64,000 bases of DNA. Origin: a virus. Shown here one piece after another: positions 1 through 6,706 of the stretch. The stretch spans positions 89,968-153,967 of IMG/VR virus record IMGVR_UViG_3300043411_001777; one strand, given 5' to 3'. A program made the translations under genes and the position numbers. The notes beneath the pieces were generated by a model. That model was not told the origin of the DNA, searched no databases, and was given only the letters and a program-made list of their open reading frames with translations. Each line of letters begins with the position of its first letter. Position 1 is the first letter of the stretch.

Positions 1-216
1 CGGCGTAGTTGGCGTTTGGGGCAAACAAAGCCCGTACGTGTAATTTTCCTCATATATGCGGATACCTTGCAGGAAAACGCGAGTAATCTGATCGCACGTA
101 AGATGCGTGCGGCAGAGCAAGTGGACGGTGACGAGGTCCAAGGTTTGGGCTCCACCGATGATACTGGCGCAAACTTCTTCGTGGAGTTGGCGCAAGATGT
201 GTTCTCAAAAAACTAG
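1..216 (+). CDS. C-terminal end of a SNF2-type SF2 helicase (5' truncated)
   Basis: The reading frame is open from the first base to the TAG at 214-216, so only the last 71 residues of a longer protein are visible. They begin with R-R-S-W-R-L-G-Q-T-K-P-V-R-V, which matches motif VI of SNF2/Rad54-type superfamily 2 ATPases (consensus R-x-H-R-x-G-Q-x-K-x-V) followed by a helical C-terminus. In this family the second arginine of motif VI acts as an arginine finger for ATP hydrolysis. A second SNF2-type helicase is encoded at 18730-20316, so the phage probably carries two. The downstream IF3 frame follows the stop codon immediately, which suggests one transcription unit. Family assignment rests on motif VI only. 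Confidence 0.7.
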   Translation, partial: RRSWRLGQTKPVRVIFLIYADTLQENASNLIARKMRAAEQVDGDEVQGLGSTDDTGANFFVELAQDVFSKN

Positions 217-231
217 AGGTTGGTTCAAACT

Positions 232-753
232 GTGATTGTTGTGTCAAAGCCCGTGCCGGCTGAAAATAAGCATCGTATCAACCGGGATATCCGGTTTCCC
301 CAAATCCGTGTAATCGGAGCTGATGGCGAGCAATTGGGGCTGATGTCCCCCGATGAGGCTCGCCAGAAGGCTCAGGCCGTAGGGCTTGATCTGGTAGAGG
401 TGGCTGCGGATGCTCGCCCACCAGTCTGCAAGATCATGGACTATGGGAAGTTCAAGTACGAATCGGGGAAGAAGATGAAGCCCCAGAAGTCTTCTAAGCT
501 GAAGACGATTCAGATCGGAACGAAGATCAGCGACCATGACTTGGGGATCAAGCTGGCCCATGCTCGTGCCTTCCTGGGGGAAGGCGACAAGGTGCGCTTC
601 CTCATGCGCATGAAGGGCCGGGAGAATGCGTTTGCAGAGAAGCTGGCCTCTGAGCTGTACCAGAAGCTAACTGTGCTTGAGGATGCGGGGAAAATGGCTT
701 CTAGGCCCTCGTTTGAAGGACGGGTAATCGTATGCCAATTCGATCCGAAGTGA
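232..753 (+). CDS. infC: Translation initiation factor IF-3
   Basis: IF3 binds the 30S ribosomal subunit, keeps it apart from 50S and proofreads the start codon and initiator tRNA. Both domains are complete. The N-terminal domain runs from I-N-R-D-I-R-F-P through G-L-D-L-V-E-V-A and P-P-V-C-K-I-M-D-Y-G-K. After a lysine-rich linker, the C-terminal domain has K-T-I-Q-I-G-T-K-I-S-D-H-D and G-D-K-V-R-F-L-M-R-M-K-G-R-E. Length (about 173 residues) is normal for bacterial IF3. There is no in-frame ATG before the N-terminal domain. Possible starts are TTG 220, GTG 232, ATT 235 and GTG 241. GTG 232 was chosen because AGAGG at 215-219 lies 12 bases upstream, while TTG 220 abuts that site. The frame continues directly from the TAG of the helicase upstream and overlaps the next gene by 22 bases. 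Identity is very secure; the exact start is not. Confidence 0.96.
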   Translation: MIVVSKPVPAENKHRINRDIRFPQIRVIGADGEQLGLMSPDEARQKAQAVGLDLVEVAADARPPVCKIMDYGKFKYESGKKMKPQKSSKLKTIQIGTKISDHDLGIKLAHARAFLGEGDKVRFLMRMKGRENAFAEKLASELYQKLTVLEDAGKMASRPSFEGRVIVCQFDPK

Positions 754-1145
754 AGAAGAAAAAGAAGAAGGTCCCTCAGCCTGTTAAGCCGCCTCCAAGG
801 CTTGTCCCTAAGAATTCCCGCTCGGAATGGGTCGATCATAATTCGTGGAAGTGCCTTAACCACCTACCATCGATTAAGCTCCCCGCCAAGTGTGAATTCT
901 GTTGGATTAAGGGTTGCTCACAGCGCCCCTCAGAAGAGTTTCGTCCTGCACTCGACCTTTCTATGGCCGTGCCGACTGTAGCTCAAGTGGTTGTAGCAGT
1001 AACCAACAAGGTTTGTGCTCGCCCCGGGTGTGGTGAACCAACAGCCCAGAAGAGCAAATACTGTTCGCGTAAGTGCACTACGAAGGTCGCTCACGACCGT
1101 GCTAAAGAGCGGGAACGTTCCATGAGGTCGGACAAGCATGCCTGA
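732..1145 (+). CDS. Small basic zinc-finger protein, function unknown
   Basis: The 137-residue product starts with a strongly basic tail (Lys/Arg/Pro-rich, first ~30 residues) and then has two cysteine clusters. The first, near residues 42-62, is C-x-N-H...C-E-F-C...C. The second, near residues 95-115, is C-x4-C-x10-Y-C-S-x2-C followed by an Arg/Lys-rich helix, a layout common in small zinc-ribbon and zinc-knuckle proteins. Nucleic-acid or ribosome binding is plausible because of the charge and the neighbouring IF3 gene, but this is inference. ATG 732 lies inside the 3' end of the IF3 gene, so the two are probably translationally coupled. I do not recognise a named family. Confidence 0.75.
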   Translation: MPIRSEVKKKKKKVPQPVKPPPRLVPKNSRSEWVDHNSWKCLNHLPSIKLPAKCEFCWIKGCSQRPSEEFRPALDLSMAVPTVAQVVVAVTNKVCARPGCGEPTAQKSKYCSRKCTTKVAHDRAKERERSMRSDKHA

Positions 1146-1215
1146 GACGTACATGACATTGGTCAATCGGCCTTTTCTCCGCGAACTAATGCGAGGTTGG
1201 ACAAACATGCCTGAG
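1124..1215 (+). repeat. Duplicated ribosome-binding/start region, in frame
   Basis: The 23 bases at 1124-1146 and at 1193-1215 differ at only two positions. Each copy contains GAGGT, then GGACAA, then ATGCCTGAG, that is, a Shine-Dalgarno sequence, a start codon and the codons for Met-Pro-Glu. The copies are exactly 69 bases (23 codons) apart, so both ATGs (1138 and 1207) are in the same frame of the same gene. Either start can give a product, of 93 or 70 residues. The intervening bases are not repeated. Confidence 0.8.
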
Positions 1216-1419
1216 GGTCATTACGAGGACGAACTGCAAGCCTTCTTGAGCCGTTGGCACATTGATGTCTGGCCAACCGGCCAACCCCCACAGCCCATAC
1301 TCCCCGCCAATACCGGGACCATAGAAGAAAAGTTCTTGGCGGAACTAGATGCCCTCCTGGAAGGGGCCTATGGCCAAGGCTATTCTGACGCGCGAACCGA
1401 TCTCGGGTGCGAGCCCTAA
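1138..1419 (+). CDS. Small protein of unknown function with two in-frame starts
   Basis: The product is 93 residues from ATG 1138 or 70 residues from ATG 1207; both starts carry the same duplicated ribosome-binding region. It is acidic and helical towards the C-terminus (E-E-K-F-L-A-E-L-D-A-L-L-E-G-A-Y) and has no cysteines until its end. ATG 1138 overlaps the last 8 bases of the zinc-finger gene upstream. The extra 23 N-terminal residues (P-E-T-Y-M-T-L-V-N-R-P-F-L-R...) are more basic than the rest. No family is recognised. Confidence 0.6.
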   Translation: MPETYMTLVNRPFLRELMRGWTNMPEGHYEDELQAFLSRWHIDVWPTGQPPQPILPANTGTIEEKFLAELDALLEGAYGQGYSDARTDLGCEP

Positions 1420-1420
1420 C

Positions 1421-1747
1421 ATGGAATGCTGCACTAAACAGGCAAACCATGAGGATTGGGATTGCGGGTGTACGTTTGGCTGCGGTTGCTGTGACATCAC
1501 CAAGCGTTGTCGCGTGTGCCACAACGTGGTGGACACGCACACCCGCGCCAAAGCCCGCCGAAAGCAAATGCTGTTGAGCGCCTCGACCGCTGCACAGAAA
1601 ACCGGCTGGCTGCCCTCACAGCGCAACGAACTAGCTAAAGCAGTGCGGAATGCCGGGCTCGCACCCTCCCTATCCATGGCCATTGAGTATATAGCTGCGC
1701 ATGGTGGCTATGAGGCTGTAGCCAAAGTCTTAGGAACAGAACCTTGA
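1421..1747 (+). CDS. Cysteine-rich N-terminal protein, function unknown
   Basis: The 108-residue product begins with nine cysteines in the first ~35 residues (C-C, C-G-C, C-G-C-C and C-R-V-C-H groups), a density that implies binding of one or more metal ions. A basic stretch and a predicted helical C-terminal half follow. The frame is open further upstream (ATG 1349), but that would overlap the preceding gene by 71 bases. ATG 1421 sits one base after the preceding stop and gives the compact layout seen elsewhere, although no good Shine-Dalgarno is visible. No function can be assigned. Confidence 0.6.
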   Translation: MECCTKQANHEDWDCGCTFGCGCCDITKRCRVCHNVVDTHTRAKARRKQMLLSASTAAQKTGWLPSQRNELAKAVRNAGLAPSLSMAIEYIAAHGGYEAVAKVLGTEP

Positions 1748-2073
1748 CTCTGCAAGAAACCGTAGCTGATGGCCGACAACTCTTCCAGGAAGTCTTGGAC
1801 TTTCACGAAAATGAAGACTTCCAAACCAAATGGATCGCCTGGAAACATTGGGCTTTCCGCTTGGAATTACCCCGTTCAGACACGTTGGACGGACTGGAAG
1901 CCCTCATGACAGCTCTTGCCATGCAAGATGCCGAGGACTGGTCCTTGGAGCAGCTAGAGGCTATTTATCGGGTACTAGCCCATTGGGCGAACAACCCCGA
2001 GCCCACACGGAAGAACTACGAAAACTGGTACGACTACTTAGCCGACCGCGAAATCCACGTCCTTCCTTGGTGA
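1744..2073 (+). CDS. Hypothetical acidic protein
   Basis: The 109-residue product starts at TTG 1744, whose bases overlap the TGA of the upstream gene (TTGA), an arrangement typical of translational coupling. It is rich in Trp, Glu, Leu and Asp and looks all-helical, with no cysteines and no membrane segment. No motif of a known family is visible. TTG is the only start that keeps the full frame, and TTG use elsewhere in this window supports it. Confidence 0.6.
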   Translation: MTLQETVADGRQLFQEVLDFHENEDFQTKWIAWKHWAFRLELPRSDTLDGLEALMTALAMQDAEDWSLEQLEAIYRVLAHWANNPEPTRKNYENWYDYLADREIHVLPW

Positions 2074-2113
2074 CCCGATAATCATTTGATGCCCCTGCTT
2101 GAATGAGGCAGGT

Positions 2114-2779
2114 ATGCAAATGATTACCCAAGGCACCCAATTCCCTGGTTTTTCCAGGGGCAAAACCAAATTAGACGAAATCGTCCTCCACGAATCGGTC
2201 TCCCCTACAAGGGAAAAGTGCATTTCAGACCTTCTGGGTAAGAAGCTGTCTGTGCATTTCTCTGTAGACCGGGATGGTTCGGTACATCAGCACCTCGACC
2301 CCAAGTATGCTGGCGCACACGCGGAAGGCTTCAATAAGCCTTCACTGCACAATGAGCGTTCAATCGCCATTGAAGTGATCAACCCCTATTACGGGAGCCG
2401 CGCCACTTTAGAGCACGAGGTGATCAAAGCTGTTTGGGCTCACAAGGGCAAATATATCCTCCCAACCCCAGAACAGCTCAACGCGACCTGGGATTTGGTT
2501 GAGTCACAATGCGCCCAAAACGCTGTCCCCTGCATCTTTCCCGGGATGACCCTTTCAGGTCAGGTTGCCACCTTCAAATGGGGGCGCCTAATCAAGCACG
2601 AAATCCCCGGGGTTATGGCACACGCTCGGTGGGCACACGCGGACGCGCTCTTCGTAGAGCACTATTGTGCTATGCGGTCTTTGGGTTGGATGGCGGAGTT
2701 TGCCTACCAACTCACGGTTGACTCTGGTGCTTCGGGGAAGCGTAAGACGGACATCCCACTTTTGCAGGGGTCCGTATGA
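2114..2779 (+). CDS. N-acetylmuramoyl-L-alanine amidase (amidase_2/PGRP type endolysin)
   Basis: This enzyme cleaves the amide bond between N-acetylmuramic acid and L-alanine in peptidoglycan and is a common phage endolysin. Visible family features are I-V-L-H-E-S (His26, first zinc ligand), H-F-S-V-D-R-D-G-S-V-H-Q (residues 49-60), the G-A-H-A-E-G-x-N motif (68-75), I-A-I-E-V-I-N (85-91), and a late A-H-A-R-W-A-H-A-D segment supplying the second His and the Asp-type ligand or proton donor. The start is ATG 2114, preceded by GAGG at 2105-2108; TTG 2099 would lie upstream of that site. At 221 residues it is slightly longer than a minimal catalytic domain and has no obvious separate wall-binding domain. 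It overlaps the next gene by ATGA. Confidence 0.88.
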   Translation: MQMITQGTQFPGFSRGKTKLDEIVLHESVSPTREKCISDLLGKKLSVHFSVDRDGSVHQHLDPKYAGAHAEGFNKPSLHNERSIAIEVINPYYGSRATLEHEVIKAVWAHKGKYILPTPEQLNATWDLVESQCAQNAVPCIFPGMTLSGQVATFKWGRLIKHEIPGVMAHARWAHADALFVEHYCAMRSLGWMAEFAYQLTVDSGASGKRKTDIPLLQGSV

Positions 2780-3258
2780 GGGAACTAACAGTCCGGCAAC
2801 AATTGGACGCTGAGGGTGTCCGTATTGTCCGCAAGGACAAGTCTTGGGTCATGCGTACTTTAGGGGCTGTGTTTAAGCTCTTCGGCTATGACTTTATGGC
2901 GCGAGCTTGGACAACAATTGGCCCCAAAACCATTTACGCACCGACTTGGGTTCCGGAAGACATCAACACACGGGAAGACCTTACCCAATGGCAAATTGGG
3001 CTGCTTCACGAGCTTGTGCATATCAAGCAAGCCCGTAAATACCCGGTCATTTGGCAATTCACATACCTTTTCGTTTTCTTTCCCGTTTTACTGGCATGGT
3101 TTCGTTGGAGATGGGAGCGGGAGGCATACCTGACCGTGAACATCAACAAGTTCGGGCAGAACTCGGACGAGATTGCGGACACGATTTGGCGAGTCTACCT
3201 CTTCCCATGGCCTAAAGGGGCCATGAAGAAGTGGTTCAATAAGCACAAGGTAAGGTAA
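2776..3258 (+). CDS. Membrane-associated HExxH metalloprotease-like protein
   Basis: The 160-residue product contains L-L-H-E-L-V-H-I-K-Q with the zincin signature H78-E79-L-V-H82, followed by a hydrophobic segment at about 92-109 and then W-E-R-E-A-Y, where Glu114 or Glu116 could be the third zinc ligand. A second weakly hydrophobic stretch lies near 28-42, and the C-terminus is basic. The gene overlaps the amidase gene (ATGA), so the two are probably co-translated and may both act in lysis or envelope remodelling. The motif is clear; substrate and exact family are not. Confidence 0.7.
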   Translation: MRELTVRQQLDAEGVRIVRKDKSWVMRTLGAVFKLFGYDFMARAWTTIGPKTIYAPTWVPEDINTREDLTQWQIGLLHELVHIKQARKYPVIWQFTYLFVFFPVLLAWFRWRWEREAYLTVNINKFGQNSDEIADTIWRVYLFPWPKGAMKKWFNKHKVR

Positions 3259-3298
3259 TGCCAAGCATTGTTTACCTAAACCATCAAAAGGCAAGCTA

Positions 3299-4678
3299 AT
3301 GTCACGTAGCGTTTACCTTGAAGTAACCAACACTAGCGGAAGCTCGTTAACCATTTCAGACGGTATTGGGTCCCTCTATACAGTATTGGGCAACTCCCCA
3401 ACGACGGCATACCGGCAGCTAAATTCCGTAACGATTGGGAATGGGCTTACGGTTCTATTTCTGTGGGACCACACAACCCCATGGAGCTTTGAACGCGGAC
3501 ATATACGCGGCCTCGCTGATGACGGGGACCTGTCTGTCTACGTCCGTAAAAACATCACCACACTAGGGACCCCATATGGGGTGTTCCGTGTAAACGTGCT
3601 TGGTGTCGGGGGCTCCACTGTTGTGGAGCCGTTTTGGCTCCCTGAGGATATGGTGGTTGAAAATATCACAGTATTCTCAGCGGCTGCGCCAAGCACGGCG
3701 GGGTCCCTCGACTTCACGATCAACATAGAAGGCGTTGACATTGCGATCGCAGACCTAACCGGATTATCGGCGGATGCTGTAACGGCGGTTCCTTTTGAAG
3801 GGGTGTCCCTGGAATTCTTGCGTAATCAGGTTGGGACTATCACCATTGATAGTGACAACATCGATCTTGGAACGCACACCTTCGTTGTTCAGATCCGATA
3901 CACGGTATTGGAAAAGGACGAAGGGTTCTATCAAGGGATTAGCTACCTTAACTCACCCAATACTTCCGGAGCTTATGTTCAGACCGCAAATGCAAACGCA
4001 GCGGGCTTGATCATGTCCGGAACAACCCTCCCCAACTTTACTATTGCAGGCTGGTGGCGGCGTAGCACGGACGGGGATGAAACCGATGCACACCGGCTCT
4101 TGGACGTGCGGACGGCGGGCTCGGCCCTTTTAGATGTTATGGCCAGAACTAGCGGCACCCCACGCATAGACTTCAACCTCCGCAATGATGCTGGAGTGCT
4201 TGCCGCAGGCGGGGCCATCAACGATCCAACCTTTGGTGGTGCCTACGCCGATATCTGGAGGCACCTAGCAATCACCTTTGACACCTCAGTTAATCGATTG
4301 CGCGTCTATCTGGACGGCGTAATGATGATCAACTCCGTGCGGGCGGATGTAGATGCTTTCGCGGCGGCGACGTCCATTACGTTTGGCTCAAACGTGGGAG
4401 GGACCCTCTCCACCGCAGTACAACAGCGCAACAATGCAGTTTGGGGACGGGCATTAACCGCCCAAGAAATTGAATCTCTCTTCAAGGGAGGTCCCTGGCA
4501 CAACCTGCATGTTGCTCGGGGAGACTATACGGGCACATCGGGCGGTAATGACCCCGACCATTGGTGGCCGTTGGATACGGACTTTGGGACGGTAGGCACG
4601 GACCGAGGAAGTGCAGGTAACTGCAACCTCACCTTTGTAGGTGCTGCCTCTATCGGTCGTGTCACCTACGGAACCTAA
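3299..4678 (+). CDS. Tail fibre/receptor-binding protein with LamG-like domain
   Basis: The N-terminal ~210 residues are beta-rich and probably attach the protein to the virion. The C-terminal half (about 215-459) looks like a concanavalin/LamG jelly roll: F-T-I-A-G-W-W-R-R, W-R-H-L-A-I-T-F-D, L-R-V-Y-L-D-G-V and N-N-A-V-W-G-R-A-L-T-A-Q-E-I match the conserved pattern of Laminin_G_3-type domains, which commonly bind glycans. No catalytic motif is seen. ATG 3299 has an AAGG element upstream. The gene converges with the minus-strand 2H gene and overlaps it by four bases. It is unusual in lying apart from the main structural operon, next to lysis genes. Confidence 0.75.
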   Translation: MSRSVYLEVTNTSGSSLTISDGIGSLYTVLGNSPTTAYRQLNSVTIGNGLTVLFLWDHTTPWSFERGHIRGLADDGDLSVYVRKNITTLGTPYGVFRVNVLGVGGSTVVEPFWLPEDMVVENITVFSAAAPSTAGSLDFTINIEGVDIAIADLTGLSADAVTAVPFEGVSLEFLRNQVGTITIDSDNIDLGTHTFVVQIRYTVLEKDEGFYQGISYLNSPNTSGAYVQTANANAAGLIMSGTTLPNFTIAGWWRRSTDGDETDAHRLLDVRTAGSALLDVMARTSGTPRIDFNLRNDAGVLAAGGAINDPTFGGAYADIWRHLAITFDTSVNRLRVYLDGVMMINSVRADVDAFAAATSITFGSNVGGTLSTAVQQRNNAVWGRALTAQEIESLFKGGPWHNLHVARGDYTGTSGGNDPDHWWPLDTDFGTVGTDRGSAGNCNLTFVGAASIGRVTYGT

Positions 4679-5115
4679 TCCAGGTCTCGGATATCGTACA
4701 GAATATGTGTTCCATCATGGGTATACCCCACCACACCCCCTACTGTGATATAGGGGGTGTGGTGATAGGGACCCTGTTCTAGCAACTTATTGCTGTAAAC
4801 CGCACCCACGGCCGGATCATGGCTAAGTGTGATATGCGGATGGGCCTTTTCCACAAGTTTGCGGATTTCCGAATCCATATCAATGGATATTGCCTCAGCC
4901 CTTTCATCAACGCAATATGCGTCCACCCGAATGAGGACACGAGCCCCCATGTAGGGGGCGATTTCCTGCATGTGCTCGGCAGTCGGAGCCAACCGGATTG
5001 TCACATGGTGACAACGAACCTTTTCAAAGCGAGGCGGGAAAATTCGTTGAAGGATGGTGACTGACTGGGGTGGAAGAAACACCCCAGTGTATCCCTTGTA
5101 CCGTTTTGGTTTCAA
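4675..5115 (-). CDS. 2H-type phosphoesterase (LigT/tRNA-ligase-CPD/Acb1-like fold)
   Basis: The 146-residue protein carries the two H-x-T-x motifs that define 2H phosphoesterases: H37-V-T39-I and H94-I-T96-L, 57 residues apart. Members of this superfamily open or cleave 2',3'-cyclic phosphates, 2'-5' linkages or cyclic oligonucleotides. Known phage examples include the anti-CBASS enzyme Acb1 and RNA-repair enzymes. The segment before the first motif (G-Y-T-G-V-F-L then H-H-V-T-I) resembles the phosphodiesterase module of RNA-repair ligases more than LigT itself, a weak judgement by eye. The start is TTG 5115, with AGGAG six bases upstream. Substrate is not determined by sequence. Confidence 0.8.
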   Translation of the reverse strand: MKPKRYKGYTGVFLPPQSVTILQRIFPPRFEKVRCHHVTIRLAPTAEHMQEIAPYMGARVLIRVDAYCVDERAEAISIDMDSEIRKLVEKAHPHITLSHDPAVGAVYSNKLLEQGPYHHTPYITVGGVVGYTHDGTHILYDIRDLD

Positions 5116-5160
5116 GCTTAGCTCCTAAGACAGGACTACCAAGCCTGACCTATCTAGGTA

Positions 5161-5688
5161 TTAGTGCGAAAGCATCGGATCGATGGTGACCATGGCCTCC
5201 AGCCCCTGGGGCTTAGGTGCCTCGACCGCAGGCTCGACGGCCGCAGGCTCGACAGAGAGCGTCTCATAAACGAGCTGCTTCAGCGTCTTGGTGTCGACGT
5301 TATCCGTCGGGATCCCCAGTGCCTTGGCCTCCAGGATCACCTGCTCCGGCGTGATGTGAGCCTTGGCAGCACCCGTCACCGGGAAGATGAACGGCTTACG
5401 TCCACGCTTAGCGTGGCCCTCGTTATCCGTGGGATCCGCGGGAGCCGGAGCTGCTGCACGCGCAGCGAGACGGACTGCGGGCTTGGCGGGGGCGGCCACA
5501 CGCTCAGACTCAGGCTCGGGTTCGGCTTCCCCCTTGATCTGCACGAGCGTGATCGCCTCCGTAAGATTGGTATCACCAATGAGGCCCATGACGGACAGCT
5601 CCTTGATGAAGGTGAGCACCCGGGCACGCTCCCCCTTGGAGAGGGTGGCGACTTCCTTGACAGAAATAGGCATGAATACGTTGATCAT
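5161..5688 (-). CDS. Ala/Pro/Glu-rich protein of unknown function
   Basis: The 175-residue product has a short helical N-terminal region (residues 1-50), a low-complexity Ala/Pro/Glu linker (about 53-90), a basic patch (K-R-G-R-K-P), a small helical unit near 108-145 (H-I-T-P-E-Q-V-I-L-E-A-K-A-L-G-I-P) that looks like a SAP/HeH-type helix-extended-loop-helix, and a Pro/Glu-rich tail. AAGGA lies eight bases before ATG 5688, supporting this start. It follows the HslV-like gene on the same strand after an 88-base gap holding only weak hairpins. No family is recognised. Confidence 0.65.
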   Translation of the reverse strand: MINVFMPISVKEVATLSKGERARVLTFIKELSVMGLIGDTNLTEAITLVQIKGEAEPEPESERVAAPAKPAVRLAARAAAPAPADPTDNEGHAKRGRKPFIFPVTGAAKAHITPEQVILEAKALGIPTDNVDTKTLKQLVYETLSVEPAAVEPAVEAPKPQGLEAMVTIDPMLSH

Positions 5689-5776
5689 TAGTAGTTTCCT
5701 TGGGAATTGTTGTTAGGGATACTCTCATCCCCATTTTGGGCTACCCACTTCTGGGTAAAAGTTAGGCTCGAAAATT

Positions 5777-6316
5777 TCAGTTTTCGCCGATTACAAAGGT
5801 TCGGACCGGAAGCCCAGACCCAGAATCGAACATACAAGCGATCTCCACCGCCTTTGCTGCCACTTCTGCCGCAGAACATCCCTTCTGGAGGAAGGCCGCT
5901 GCGGCACCCAAAGCGAAATAGGCACCACTACCTATTGCGGCAAGCCCAGAAACCTCACAAACGTGCCTGTTTGTGGAGCACTGGAAGACCCCATTCGCAT
6001 TAACTACTAGTAGTTCCAGGTACTTAAGCTGATTTTTCGACTTGCGGTCTCCTGCAAATTGATGGAATGCCGTCCAAAACGTCCACACCTCATGAGTAGA
6101 AGAGAGGGCTGGCTTGTTCAACCTCAGGTATTCCTCTAGGTAGTTAAAACTGACTGCATAGCCGGTCAGAGCAAGGTACGTCCCTTCGTACACTACAACC
6201 TTCCCCGTATTCTCCATCTCCTTAGTAGGAGGGCAAACGAGGTCTCCGCTCGTTATACGAGTATCCGTTGCTAGGACGATGAACCCATCCTTCTTAACAG
6301 CTACACAGGTTGTCAT
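5777..6316 (-). CDS. HslV/proteasome-beta-like Ntn-hydrolase peptidase
   Basis: The 179-residue protein resembles HslV and proteasome beta subunits over its whole length. After removal of Met1, Thr2 becomes the N-terminal nucleophile (M-T-T-C-V-A-V-K-K-D-G versus M-T-T-I-V-S-V-R-R-N-G in E. coli HslV). L-A-T-D18 matches the A-G-D17 of the active site. Lys39 in G-K-V-V-V-Y-E-G is the best candidate for catalytic Lys33. L-A-A-I-G-S-G-A-Y matches the conserved A-I-G-S-G-G-P-Y loop, and S-A-A-E-V-A-A-K-A-V-E-I-A matches helix 4. HslV forms two stacked rings fed by the ATPase HslU; no HslU/ClpX-like gene is visible here. A GGGGGAGG Shine-Dalgarno lies just before ATG 6316. Family is firm; target and partner are unknown. 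Confidence 0.88.
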   Translation of the reverse strand: MTTCVAVKKDGFIVLATDTRITSGDLVCPPTKEMENTGKVVVYEGTYLALTGYAVSFNYLEEYLRLNKPALSSTHEVWTFWTAFHQFAGDRKSKNQLKYLELLVVNANGVFQCSTNRHVCEVSGLAAIGSGAYFALGAAAAFLQKGCSAAEVAAKAVEIACMFDSGSGLPVRTFVIGEN

Positions 6317-6370
6317 TCAAACCTCCCCCTCAATTATACCGCTAACCGGGGAGGGTTCTCTGGTACTGTA

Positions 6371-6383
6371 GTTCTAGGAGAAC
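6371..6383 (+). promoter_or_regulatory. Hairpin overlapping the ribosome-binding site of the cpREC gene
   Basis: GTTCT at 6371-6375 can pair with AGAAC at 6379-6383 around a three-base loop, and the Shine-Dalgarno AGGAG (6376-6380) lies within it. A second GTTCT at 6355-6359 can pair with the same AGAAC, so two alternative structures could hide the site. Control of translation is inference. Confidence 0.3.
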
Positions 6384-6388
6384 AGCTA

Positions 6389-6706
6389 ATGTGGCGTCTT
6401 TTTTTGGATGATTTGCGAACCCCCCTTGACAGTTCCTGGAAGGTGGCCCGCTCAGTCTCGGACGCAAAGGCGCTCGTTTCCGAGAACGGAACCCCAGCAC
6501 ACATCGCATTTGACCATGATCTAGGAGAGGGGCCCTCTGGGTACGACTTCCTCAAATGGTTGGTTGAGCAAGAGATCAAGGACTTCGACTACTCGATTCA
6601 CACGAGTAACCCCCCTGGACGTGCTAACCTACTCGGGCTTGCCCGCCCTTGGACGGAACGCGAGCCCGTCAACGGCCCCGCCTGGTCCGTTCCGGAGGAT
6701 GCATGA
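6389..6706 (+). CDS. Cyclic-phosphate-processing receiver-domain (cpREC) protein
   Basis: The 105-residue protein has L-F-L-D7-D8-L-R-T-P at its start, F-D42-H-D44-L-G-E-G-P-S-G-Y-D-F-L-K-W in the middle, and S-I-H71-T-S-N74-P-P-G-R near the end. This is the pattern of the stand-alone receiver-like family described as cyclic-phosphate-processing receiver domains, predicted from genomic context to act on 2',3'-cyclic phosphate ends in RNA repair. It lacks a signalling partner and the usual phosphorylation-relay context, so response regulation is unlikely. AGGAG lies eight bases before ATG 6389. The gene is divergent from the HslV-like gene and overlaps the next gene (ATGA). Biochemical function of this family is predicted rather than proved. 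Confidence 0.75.
   Translation: MWRLFLDDLRTPLDSSWKVARSVSDAKALVSENGTPAHIAFDHDLGEGPSGYDFLKWLVEQEIKDFDYSIHTSNPPGRANLLGLARPWTEREPVNGPAWSVPEDA

Noticed and set aside
5716-5755. Small hairpins between the HslV-like gene and its downstream neighbour
   Set aside because: Stems of five to six bases without T-runs; not enough for a terminator or riboswitch.
6333-6338. Perfect TATAAT on the minus strand before the HslV-like gene
   Set aside because: No -35 hexamer at a fitting distance, and the transcript would start inside the ribosome-binding site.
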